Source: Limiplasma sp964504385 (GTDB lineage Bacteria > Bacillota > Clostridia > Christensenellales > Aristaeellaceae). From it: 7,556 nucleotides of DNA. The position numbers and the translations under genes are program-made. Where the stretch lies: NCBI GenBank assembly GCA_964504385.1, contig CAZDEF010000096.1, positions 1 to 7,556 of the forward strand, in the 5' to 3' direction. Positions 1 through 6,385 of the stretch are shown here, in pieces. How positions within the stretch are numbered: the stretch's first letter is position 1; the number at the start of each line of letters is the position of its first letter. The notes under the pieces are model-generated. The model was not told the origin of the DNA and searched no databases. It worked only from the letters and a program-made list of their open reading frames with translations.

Positions 1-5
1 TACTA

Positions 6-39
6 AAACGCCATGCTTTCTCTTGAAAACATGGCGTTT
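6..39 (-). terminator. Hairpin terminator, likely for the minus-strand sipL transcript
   Basis: A perfect 10-bp inverted repeat: AAACGCCATG at 6-15 pairs with CATGGCGTTT at 30-39 around a 14-nt loop. Read on the minus strand, the stem runs directly into GTTTTAG, a short U tract, which suits an intrinsic terminator for transcripts leaving sipL about 70 bp upstream. On the plus strand the tail is only GTTTG, so termination in that direction would be weaker. The stem is only moderately GC-rich, so function is inferred. Confidence 0.55.
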
Positions 40-51
40 GTCAACGGTCTG

Positions 52-82
52 AGCCATCACCGTTTAGATAATGGTGATGGCT
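52..82. terminator. Hairpin with arms shared with the 4188-4231 terminator
   Basis: AGCCATCACC (52-61) pairs with GGTGATGGCT (73-82). The stem can extend inward through a G62-U72 wobble and two A-T pairs to 13 bp, leaving the 5-nt loop TAGAT. The wobble pairs only in plus-strand RNA, and the plus-strand tail is GTTTGCGTT. This end may therefore stop a plus-strand transcript arriving from outside the window, or slow sipL transcription from the other side. The arms are identical to those of the terminator at 4188-4231. Confidence 0.5.
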
Positions 83-107
83 GTTTGCGTTCAGGGGTCG
101 GCGCGCG

Positions 108-1661
108 TTACCGTTTCCACACCAGCACCCGCTGCGGCTCGCTGCCGCCGTCCTCCATTTCGGGGTTCATGCGCCGGAGCAGATCGCTGCTCACGCGGTA
201 CCGCTTGGCAATGTCCCACAGGCTCTCCCCGGCCTGCGTCAGGCAGACCACTACGCCGGTTTCCTCCTCCCCAGCCGGCAGCGCCGTGACCTGCGTGACG
301 GGCTGCTCCGGCTGCAGCTGAATGTCCAGACAATCCAGATGGAGGATGTATTTCACCTCCACCCGGTCGCTGGTGATCGCGGTCGCCTCGGCATTGCCCA
401 CCGTCAGCACCATGCTCTCCGGCAGGCTGACGTCGCAGGCGAACACCATGCGGAACGGTTCCTCGGTGCGGTAGCTCTGCGGCGCGGCGGTGTCGTCGGT
501 CATGTACAGCAGCGTGATCTCCATCATGCCCTCCACAGCCAGCTTGCCGTTTCCCCGGCTCCAGTCGGTCAGCACGGGGCAGAGCGATGCATACAGCGGC
601 GTGCGCACGGCGGGCATCCCCTCCGGCAGCAGCGTCAGCTTGCCGCTTTCCGCCGTGTGCAGCTGCCGCCGCCCTGCCGCCCGCTGCACCGGCTGCGTGT
701 CCAGCGCCAGCCGGTCGCCCTGCGTGGTGTACGCATCCAGCAGCAGGCTGACCTCGCGGGCGGCGGTGGCGTGCGCTTCCAGCCCCAGCAGCACCTCGGC
801 GCGCAGGGTGCGCTCGCCCTCCTGCTGCCCCTCCTGCGACAGCACGGCCACATCCCGCACAACGGCGGAGCAGCACAGCGCATCGCCCGCTTCCCCGGTC
901 AGCGCCACGGTTTCCTCAAAGGGAATGTTGTGCCGCGTCACCACCAGCGGGCGCGAAGGCATGGCGCTGGTGTGCACCACCTCCAGCTCCACCTGCCCGG
1001 ACACCGTGGCGCGGCTCTCGCCGCCCATCACGTCCTGCACGGTCACGCTGGCCTTGGCGCAGAGCGTATCGGTGATCTGCAATACCTCGCCCAGCTCGCA
1101 TTCATCGCGGATCAGCACGTCCTGCACGCCGCGGGCAGCCGTGTGCAGCGCGCTGAACGTCTGCGTGCGCAGCATCAGCCCGTCCATCCCGCGCACGCCG
1201 GTCACCACCTCCATCGGCTCGTCCGTGAAGGCCCGCGCGTGCAGGCGCAGGATGGCCGTCAGGTGCAGCCGTCCGCCCTGCGCTGCGGCCTCCGCATGCT
1301 CCACCGTCACGCTCACCGGCGCGCTCATGCTGGCGGCTGCGCCCGGCAGATCCATGGGGTGGCTGAATTCGGCGGAGGCTTCCAGCGCGCTCACCTTGGT
1401 GGGGTCACCCTGCGTGTAAAGCACATGAAAGGTCACTTTGCCGTCCACATTCACGCGGCCGCTGTCCGGCTGCGCCCTGTCCAGCGCGGCCATGGCCTCG
1501 CACAGCAGCACCTTGGTCTCCTCGCGCAGGCCGCCGGGCAGCGCCACCTCGCCCTCCACCACGGCCTGGCTCAGCCCCTCGCCGATAAACCGCTGCAGGG
1601 GCAGCTCCTCTCTGAGTATCTCCGGCGCTTTCACGCCGGTCTTTTCCGTTTGCTGATCCAT
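108..1661 (-). CDS. sipL: SipL-like spore coat morphogenetic protein (SPOCS repeats + LysM)
   Basis: Predicted 517-residue protein. SipL is known in Clostridia as the mother-cell protein that binds SpoIVA and is needed to encase the forespore with coat. Three similar beta-rich units are visible at about residues 20-150, 177-305 and 335-447, each with a strand like GKVTFHVLYT, GQVELEVVHT or GMMEITLLYM; this is the SPOCS (DUF3794) pattern. The C-terminus, about 471-516, is a LysM domain (LTQAGESLWDIAKRYRVSSD), the part known to contact SpoIVA in Clostridioides difficile. The length is close to known SipL proteins. The start at MDQQT is chosen because GGGAGGAG (1670-1677) sits 8 nt upstream; the open frame further upstream overlaps the ATPase gene and is not used. 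There is no signal peptide, as expected for a mother-cell cytosolic protein. It lies 50 bp after the ABC ATPase gene on the same strand and may have its own sporulation promoter. A different SPOCS-LysM paralogue is possible but less likely. Confidence 0.82.
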   Translation of the reverse strand: MDQQTEKTGVKAPEILREELPLQRFIGEGLSQAVVEGEVALPGGLREETKVLLCEAMAALDRAQPDSGRVNVDGKVTFHVLYTQGDPTKVSALEASAEFSHPMDLPGAAASMSAPVSVTVEHAEAAAQGGRLHLTAILRLHARAFTDEPMEVVTGVRGMDGLMLRTQTFSALHTAARGVQDVLIRDECELGEVLQITDTLCAKASVTVQDVMGGESRATVSGQVELEVVHTSAMPSRPLVVTRHNIPFEETVALTGEAGDALCCSAVVRDVAVLSQEGQQEGERTLRAEVLLGLEAHATAAREVSLLLDAYTTQGDRLALDTQPVQRAAGRRQLHTAESGKLTLLPEGMPAVRTPLYASLCPVLTDWSRGNGKLAVEGMMEITLLYMTDDTAAPQSYRTEEPFRMVFACDVSLPESMVLTVGNAEATAITSDRVEVKYILHLDCLDIQLQPEQPVTQVTALPAGEEETGVVVCLTQAGESLWDIAKRYRVSSDLLRRMNPEMEDGGSEPQRVLVWKR

Positions 1662-1685
1662 GTTGATCTCTCCTCCCAAGCGGCC

Positions 1686-1711
1686 ATGATATGCATGAAA
1701 AGCGCCGTCTG

Positions 1712-1713
<2 letters not shown>
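1686..1713 (-). promoter_or_regulatory. Candidate sigma-E/sigma-K-type promoter for sipL
   Basis: On the minus strand AACA (1710-1713) is followed after exactly 16 nt by CATATCAT (1686-1693). This resembles the sigma-K pattern mACm-N16-CATAnnnTA and the closely related sigma-E -10 element. Transcription would start near 1679, just before the GGGAGGAG ribosome binding site. The -35 element overlaps the stop codon of the ATPase gene. The last base of the -10 is G instead of A, and such patterns arise by chance, so this remains a candidate. Confidence 0.35.
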
Positions 1714-2398
<685 letters not shown>

Positions 2399-2444
2399 CC
2401 GCTGCGCCTCCCTTGACTTTTTTCCCTGCGGGTTAGTGTGTCCC

Positions 2445-2474
2445 TCGACAATTCCCTGCATTCCATGGTATGAT
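2445..2474 (+). promoter_or_regulatory. Sigma-A-type promoter with extended -10
   Basis: A -35 box TCGACA (2445-2450) and a -10 box TATGAT (2469-2474) are spaced by 18 bp, and the upstream TGG (2466-2468) makes an extended -10 (TGnTATGAT). Transcription would begin near 2481, leaving a leader of only about 20 nt that is almost filled by the ribosome binding site AAAGGAGG (2488-2495). It should drive the two plus-strand genes that follow. Confidence 0.7.
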
Positions 2475-2503
2475 AGAGCCTGCGATCAAAGGAGGTTGAA
2501 CCG

Positions 2504-3013
2504 ATGAGGAAACAATCGCAGCGTATTGCCGTGTGCGGCATGCTGCTGGCGCTGATGCTGGTGCTGGGCTTTGTGGAAAGCCAGCTGCCGGTGGCGGCGG
2601 GCGTGCCGGGCATCAAGCTGGGGCTGAGCAACGGCGTGCTGATCTTTGCCGTGTATCTGCTCAACGTGCCCACGGCGTTTTTGCTGATGGGGCTGAAGGT
2701 GCTGCTGTCCGGGCTGCTGTTCGGCAGCCCCAGCGCCATGATGTATGCCTTTGCGGGCGGTCTGCTGAGCATGGTGGTGATGTCGCTGCTCAGCCGCATG
2801 AAGGGGCTCAGCCCCGTGGTGGTGAGCATGGCGGGCGGCGTGAGCCACAATGTGGGGCAGGTGGCCATGGCCATGCTGGTGCTCAACACGCCCAAGCTGC
2901 TGTACTACATGGCGGTGCTGATGGTCGCCGGTCTGGTCACGGGCATGGCCACGGGCTTTGCGGCCACGGGCATCATCCGCCGGTTTCAGAAGGAACACAA
3001 GCACAAGCTGTAA
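2504..3013 (+). CDS. HepI/Gx transporter family membrane protein
   Basis: A 169-residue, very hydrophobic protein with about five or six predicted membrane segments (roughly residues 9-25, 40-60, 62-75, 78-97, 104-127 and 131-158) and a basic C-terminal tail. PGIKLGLSN (35-43) and GGVSHNVGQ (111-119) match the family often labelled heptaprenyl diphosphate synthase component I (Pfam Hpre_diP_synt_I) or Gx transporter. That family resembles the substrate-binding S components of ECF transporters. The enzyme name is probably a misnomer: the protein is an integral membrane protein with no prenyltransferase motifs. The substrate is unknown. The ATG is preceded by AAAGGAGG with 8 nt spacing and by a strong promoter. 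It is the first gene of a two-gene unit with the SGNH hydrolase 27 bp downstream. The usual NusG-like and FMN transferase neighbours seen in other Firmicutes are not present. Confidence 0.8.
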   Translation: MRKQSQRIAVCGMLLALMLVLGFVESQLPVAAGVPGIKLGLSNGVLIFAVYLLNVPTAFLLMGLKVLLSGLLFGSPSAMMYAFAGGLLSMVVMSLLSRMKGLSPVVVSMAGGVSHNVGQVAMAMLVLNTPKLLYYMAVLMVAGLVTGMATGFAATGIIRRFQKEHKHKL

Positions 3014-3040
3014 GACGCTGAGGAAAAAGGAGCGGTTTGC

Positions 3041-4156
3041 ATGAGTCACTGGGTAGCGGCATGGGGCACGGCCCCCTCCAACGCGGAGCGCACCCCCGCG
3101 CAGTATGCGCGCGATATCACCCTGCGCTACACCCTGCGCGTAGGCATTGGCGGGAGCGCCATGAAGCTGGGCTTTTCCAATTTGTTCGGCAATCTGGATG
3201 CGGAACTGACCCGCGTGACGGTGCGCACGGCGGATGGCAGGAGCCACGCCGTCACATTCGGTGGGCAGACCAGCGCCGTGATCCCCATGGGCGGCGCGCT
3301 GGAAAGCGACGAGCTGCCTGCCGCCGCCGCGCCCGGCACGGACGTGACGGTGAGCCTTTATCTGGAGCAGCTGTGCAGCCTGCGCACCGGCTGCGCCTGC
3401 AGCGGCCCCTATGTGCGCGGCCGCTTTGCGCAGGGAGACCGCTGCGATGAGGCGGATTTCTCGCTGCTGTGGGCCAAGGATGTATCCGTTTATTATTTCC
3501 TGACGGATCTGACCCTGCTGGCGCAGGACGATGTGCGCGCGATGGTGGCCTTTGGTGACAGCATCACGGCGCAGTCGTGGCCGGAACGGCTGATGGACAG
3601 GCTGCTGGCACAGGGGCGCAGCGACCTGAGCGTGATCCGCCGCGCCATCAGCGGCAGCCGCGTGCTGCGCGAATACGACAGCATCGCCTATCTGGCCTAC
3701 GGCCCCATGGGCATGAAGCGCTTTGAGCGCGAGGTGCTCGCGCCCGGCGTGCAGAGCGTGCTGATCCTGCACGGCGTGAACGACATCATTCATCCGGACG
3801 GCGTGAATCCCTGCCGCCCCATGGAGCATCTGCCCACTGCGCAGGAGCTGATCGACGGCTTGCGCGCGTACATTGGCGCGGCGCGCCGCCACGGGCTGAA
3901 GGTGTACATCGCCACCATCACGCCCATGAGCGGCTGGCGCACGGATGCGCCCTTCCGCCAGACGCTGCGCGCGGAGGTGAACGCGTGGATCCGCACCACG
4001 GACGAGATAGACGGCTATGTGGATTTCGCGGCGCTCACCTGCGACCCCTCGGACGAGACGCGCCTGCTGCCCGCGTGCGACAGCGGCGACCACCTGCACC
4101 CCAGCGACGAGGGCGCGCGAAGAATGGCCATGGGCGTGCCGGAAGCGTTTCTGTGA
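3041..4156 (+). CDS. SGNH/GDSL-family hydrolase (XynE-like esterase), cytoplasmic
   Basis: A 371-residue predicted ester hydrolase. The N-terminal ~160 residues look like the beta-sandwich domain found in XynE-like SGNH enzymes (HWVAAWGTAP, then TLRVGIGGSAMKLGFSNLFG). The catalytic domain follows with all four blocks: block I AFGDSIT with nucleophile Ser174, block II glycine Gly205 (AISGSR), block III GVND with Asn247, and block V DHLHP with Asp350 and His353. Relatives are often acetyl or acyl esterases acting on carbohydrates, but the substrate cannot be read from the sequence. Unlike many relatives it has no signal peptide, so it should act inside the cell on imported or endogenous substrate. 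The start is fixed by AAAAAGGAG (3024-3032). It is probably co-transcribed with the HepI/Gx-type membrane gene 27 bp upstream, and the unit ends at the terminator around 4188-4231. A lysophospholipase-like role is an alternative. Confidence 0.85.
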   Translation: MSHWVAAWGTAPSNAERTPAQYARDITLRYTLRVGIGGSAMKLGFSNLFGNLDAELTRVTVRTADGRSHAVTFGGQTSAVIPMGGALESDELPAAAAPGTDVTVSLYLEQLCSLRTGCACSGPYVRGRFAQGDRCDEADFSLLWAKDVSVYYFLTDLTLLAQDDVRAMVAFGDSITAQSWPERLMDRLLAQGRSDLSVIRRAISGSRVLREYDSIAYLAYGPMGMKRFEREVLAPGVQSVLILHGVNDIIHPDGVNPCRPMEHLPTAQELIDGLRAYIGAARRHGLKVYIATITPMSGWRTDAPFRQTLRAEVNAWIRTTDEIDGYVDFAALTCDPSDETRLLPACDSGDHLHPSDEGARRMAMGVPEAFL

Positions 4157-4187
4157 ACAGCGCTGCCACCTGCTTTTTGTGAATCAA

Positions 4188-4231
4188 AACAGCCATCACC
4201 CCAGCCTTGCGGCTGACAGGTGATGGCTGTT
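4188..4231. terminator. Bidirectional nested-hairpin terminator between convergent genes
   Basis: Thirteen-base perfect arms AACAGCCATCACC (4188-4200) and GGTGATGGCTGTT (4219-4231) enclose a second small hairpin, CAGCC-TTGC-GGCTG (4202-4215). On the minus strand the stem runs into GTTTTGATT, a fair U tract, serving the GH20 gene. On the plus strand the tail is TTAGCTTGTT, serving the SGNH gene that stops 31 bp earlier. The position between two convergent stop codons supports a shared terminator. Confidence 0.8.
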
Positions 4232-4258
4232 AGCTTGTTAAAAGACTTCAGGGTGGCG

Positions 4259-4278
4259 TGGAGGGCCGCAGCCCTCCA
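4259..4278. other. GC-rich tetraloop hairpin downstream of the GH20 gene
   Basis: TGGAGGGC (4259-4266) pairs perfectly with GCCCTCCA (4271-4278) around the tetraloop CGCA. It lies 46 bp past the GH20 stop codon and before the main terminator. No U tract follows on the minus strand, so it is not a convincing terminator by itself; it could be a 3' end stabilising stem or a processed-end barrier. Apart from this and the nested hairpin, I see nothing else in 4157-4324. Confidence 0.4.
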
Positions 4279-4324
4279 AATGTGATCGTATCGACCGGCG
4301 AGCTTTTCCGACGGCCTGCGGCCA

Positions 4325-6151
4325 TTATCCGCGCAGCATGTCCGCGTATCCGTCCACGATCCGCTGCAGGCGGTCCAGCCGGCTCTGGCGGGAAACGCCG
4401 CGCCACAGGTTCTTGTAGGCGTTGAACCAGTATTCCAGATCATTGGCCAGATAGCGCCCGTTGCGGCACTCCATGGAAACGCCTTCAAAGTTGACGTGAA
4501 TGTACACAGCGATCTGGTTGAAGATCTTCACGCCCGCCGCCACCACGGACACGGCCTGCGCAATATCGCGCTTGTCCAGCTCCATATGAGGGATGCACGC
4601 CGCCATCCGGGTGAGCAGATCGTCAATCTCGGCATTGCAGCGCTCCGCCTGCTCCGGATCGATGTGGCTCATGATCTCGGAACGCTTCTCTGCATCGGGC
4701 TGCTCCATCCAGTGCACGGCATGGTGCCACTCGAACGCGTCCATCCGCGCCAGCTTGGCAAACAGGCCCACGAAGGTGCCCTCATGCTGGCCGTAATGCA
4801 GGTAGGAAATGGCTGCGTTCAGCTCCTCAAAATCCTGCTCGCGGCTGTTCCAGCTGAAGGCCGCGCCGTAAAGGATGCCCGGCACGGAGAAGGTGGGGTG
4901 GCAGACATGCGCATAGTCGCCCCAGTCGGTATTGAGCAGACCGATGGCGTGATACTTGTGGGCATATGCGCACATGTTGCGGATGTTGTCGTAGCTGCCG
5001 CGCATGAGGGGGAACCAGCGGTTCCATGTGGATACGCCGGGGCAGGCATACTGCGTGGCCCCCATGGCCGCCAGCGCGGCGATCTCGTCCTCGCGCTGGT
5101 CGGGCGCGTAGCCCCAGTTGAGGCAGATGGTGCCCTTGGGGATGCGGTCGTACGTTTCCGGATGCCGCCACATGATATCGCCCCAGAACTGCGGGGTGAT
5201 GCCCTGCTCCAGCAGCCAGCGGCACAGCTCGCTCACATGCGCCACATACAGCTCCTGCTCGCCCTTTTCCTCGGCCAGCGCCTTGCTGCGGCCCTTGCCC
5301 AGATCGTAGGTCTCATCGCAGCAGATGTTGAATTTTTTGGATGTGAACAGCGCGCGGTACTGGCTGATGAGATCCTTGATGAAGGACATGGTATCCGGGT
5401 TGGATACGTTCAGCGTGTGGTGCGCACCCCAGTAGGTGAAGGAGAAGGGGATCTTTTCGGAATCCGGCAGCTCGCAGAAATCGCAGGCCGTCTTGGTGGA
5501 CAGGATCTGATACATGTGCCCGAAGGAGGACAGCGAAGGCACCAGTTCAATGTGGCGGGCGCGGCAGTAGGCGTCCAGCTCCAGAATATCCTGCGCGGTG
5601 AGGGGCGTATCATCGCGCCACGCCTCGCTTATGCAGGGGAACAGGAAGGTGTGCTCCACATACAGCTGCCATTCGTTGATCTTGTAGCGGCACAGCAGGT
5701 CGGCATAGCGCTTGAGCATGTCCAGCGTGGGCACACGTCCGCGCGAGCAGTCCAGATAATAGCCGCGGTTGGGCAGATCCGGCCAGTCCTCGATCTCGAT
5801 GGAGGGCAGGCGCAGGCCGTGGCGCTGGATCCACTGCCCCAGCGTCTGCACGGCGTTGAGCAGCGCTTCATCGCCGCCGGCGCGCACCAGCGCAGCCTCC
5901 GGGCTGATGGAGATGCGGTAGGTGTTCTCGGGCAGCTGCGTGTCAATGCTGAGCGCAATGTCGAAATCAAACGGTTTGCCGCATGTAATGTCCGTTTCCA
6001 GGCCGGCATATTTGCGCAGGTCGTTTTGCAGCATCTGCGCATAGAGCAGCGCGGTGGGCGCGGTGTTGGTCAGTACAATGCGGGTGTAGAAGCGAAGCGG
6101 GAACACACCTTCTCCATAGGTCAGCTTCTGGGGTACCGGCAGGAAATCCAT
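4325..6151 (-). CDS. GH20 family beta-N-acetylhexosaminidase
   Basis: A 608-residue predicted glycoside hydrolase that removes terminal beta-linked GlcNAc or GalNAc by substrate-assisted catalysis. Residues 1-115 resemble the GH20 N-terminal domain (VPQKLTYGEGVFPL). About 120-435 form the TIM barrel, starting with NRGYYLDCSRGRVPT, where Arg129 matches the conserved substrate-binding arginine. The catalytic pair is Asp279-Glu280 in FNICCDETYDLGKG. Aromatic active-site candidates are Trp323, Trp346 and Trp409. A helical C-terminal region of about 170 residues follows. The motif differs from the textbook HxGGDE in having CC before DE, which fits a divergent bacterial GH20 branch. There is no signal peptide, so the enzyme should be intracellular. 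The start at MDFLPV is chosen because GAGGAG (6159-6164) lies 7 nt upstream; the earlier ATG at 6164-6166 overlaps that site. It follows the GH130 gene on the same strand after 234 bp and ends at the bidirectional terminator. Confidence 0.9.
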   Translation of the reverse strand: MDFLPVPQKLTYGEGVFPLRFYTRIVLTNTAPTALLYAQMLQNDLRKYAGLETDITCGKPFDFDIALSIDTQLPENTYRISISPEAALVRAGGDEALLNAVQTLGQWIQRHGLRLPSIEIEDWPDLPNRGYYLDCSRGRVPTLDMLKRYADLLCRYKINEWQLYVEHTFLFPCISEAWRDDTPLTAQDILELDAYCRARHIELVPSLSSFGHMYQILSTKTACDFCELPDSEKIPFSFTYWGAHHTLNVSNPDTMSFIKDLISQYRALFTSKKFNICCDETYDLGKGRSKALAEEKGEQELYVAHVSELCRWLLEQGITPQFWGDIMWRHPETYDRIPKGTICLNWGYAPDQREDEIAALAAMGATQYACPGVSTWNRWFPLMRGSYDNIRNMCAYAHKYHAIGLLNTDWGDYAHVCHPTFSVPGILYGAAFSWNSREQDFEELNAAISYLHYGQHEGTFVGLFAKLARMDAFEWHHAVHWMEQPDAEKRSEIMSHIDPEQAERCNAEIDDLLTRMAACIPHMELDKRDIAQAVSVVAAGVKIFNQIAVYIHVNFEGVSMECRNGRYLANDLEYWFNAYKNLWRGVSRQSRLDRLQRIVDGYADMLRG

Positions 6152-6158
6152 AATGTCA

Positions 6159-6164
6159 CTCCTC
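6159..6164 (-). promoter_or_regulatory. Ribosome binding site deciding the GH20 start
   Basis: GAGGAG on the minus strand sits 7 nt before the ATG at 6149-6151. It overlaps an in-frame upstream ATG (6164-6166), which would otherwise add five residues (MRSDI) and has no purine-rich site of its own. Confidence 0.75.
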
Positions 6165-6181
6165 ATGTGCAGACGCAGCCT

Positions 6182-6200
6182 TCTCCCCCGTATAGGGAGA
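6182..6200. other. Small hairpin in the GH20 leader
   Basis: TCTCCC (6182-6187) pairs with GGGAGA (6195-6200) around a 7-nt loop. It would form in the leader about 18 nt ahead of the GH20 ribosome binding site. No U tract follows on either strand, so it is not read as a terminator; its role is unknown. Confidence 0.35.
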
Positions 6201-6209
6201 GAAAGGGAA

Positions 6210-6238
6210 CGTGTGCGCGTACGTTTTCCGCGCACACG
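6210..6238. other. Strong 10-bp GC-rich hairpin in the GH20 leader
   Basis: CGTGTGCGCG (6210-6219) pairs perfectly with CGCGCACACG (6229-6238) around a 9-nt loop. In the minus-strand RNA it would lie close to the 5' end if the weak promoter at 6249-6277 is used. The tail on the minus strand is TTCCCTTTC, a poor U tract, so it may be an attenuator-like or 5'-stabilising stem, or a partial terminator of GH130 readthrough. Function is inferred only. Confidence 0.45.
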
Positions 6239-6248
6239 AAGCGCCTTA

Positions 6249-6277
6249 ATTTCATATGGGCTCCATATCCATCGCAA
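6249..6277 (-). promoter_or_regulatory. Weak candidate promoter with a palindrome in the spacer (GH20)
   Basis: On the minus strand TTGCGA (6272-6277) and TGAAAT (6249-6254) are separated by 17 bp; each matches four of six sigma-A consensus bases. The spacer holds the interrupted palindrome ATATGG-GCT-CCATAT (6254-6268), which is positioned as a repressor operator would be. The existence of a 234-bp gap and this arrangement suggest that the GH20 gene can be expressed apart from GH130. The match is weak. Confidence 0.3.
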
Positions 6278-6342
6278 AGGTCTCGCTTTGGGCAGACTTC
6301 ACCCAGTGCGTAATATATCTATTTTCGCTTCCGGAACGGTAT

Positions 6343-6377
6343 ATTCCTGCTTTACCGATGGATATCCTTACAGGAAT
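6343..6377. repeat. Inverted repeat just after the GH130 stop codon
   Basis: ATTCCTG (6343-6349) and CAGGAAT (6371-6377) form 7-bp arms around a 21-nt loop that includes the palindrome GGATATCC (6360-6367). It starts 8 bp beyond the GH130 stop. There is no U tract on the minus strand, so it is a poor terminator; an operator or RNA 3'-end stem is possible. Confidence 0.3.
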
Positions 6378-6385
6378 GAAGCGGG

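Noticed and set aside
2465..2472. CATACCAT on the minus strand as a sigma-E-like -10 for the ATPase gene
   Set aside because: No matching -35 element at 14-17 bp, and the same bases form the extended -10 of the plus-strand promoter.
2504..3013. Annotation as a true heptaprenyl diphosphate synthase subunit
   Set aside because: The protein is an integral membrane protein without prenyltransferase aspartate-rich motifs; the family name is historical.
2486..4099. A 537-codon minus-strand open frame opposite the HepI/Gx and SGNH genes
   Set aside because: The translation is low-complexity (His/Gln/Arg/Ala) and covers two convincing plus-strand genes with a promoter and ribosome binding sites.
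4259..4278. GC-rich hairpin as the main GH20 terminator
   Set aside because: No U tract follows on the minus strand; the longer stem at 4188-4231 with GTTTTG is the better candidate.
6164..6166. Alternative ATG five codons upstream for GH20
   Set aside because: It overlaps the GAGGAG site that serves the downstream ATG and has no ribosome binding site of its own.
4496..6313. A 605-codon open frame on the plus strand opposite the GH20 gene
   Set aside because: It is the GC-rich antisense shadow of GH20: rich in His, Gln, Arg, Ala and Val, without recognisable domains, while the minus strand has clear catalytic motifs and a ribosome binding site.
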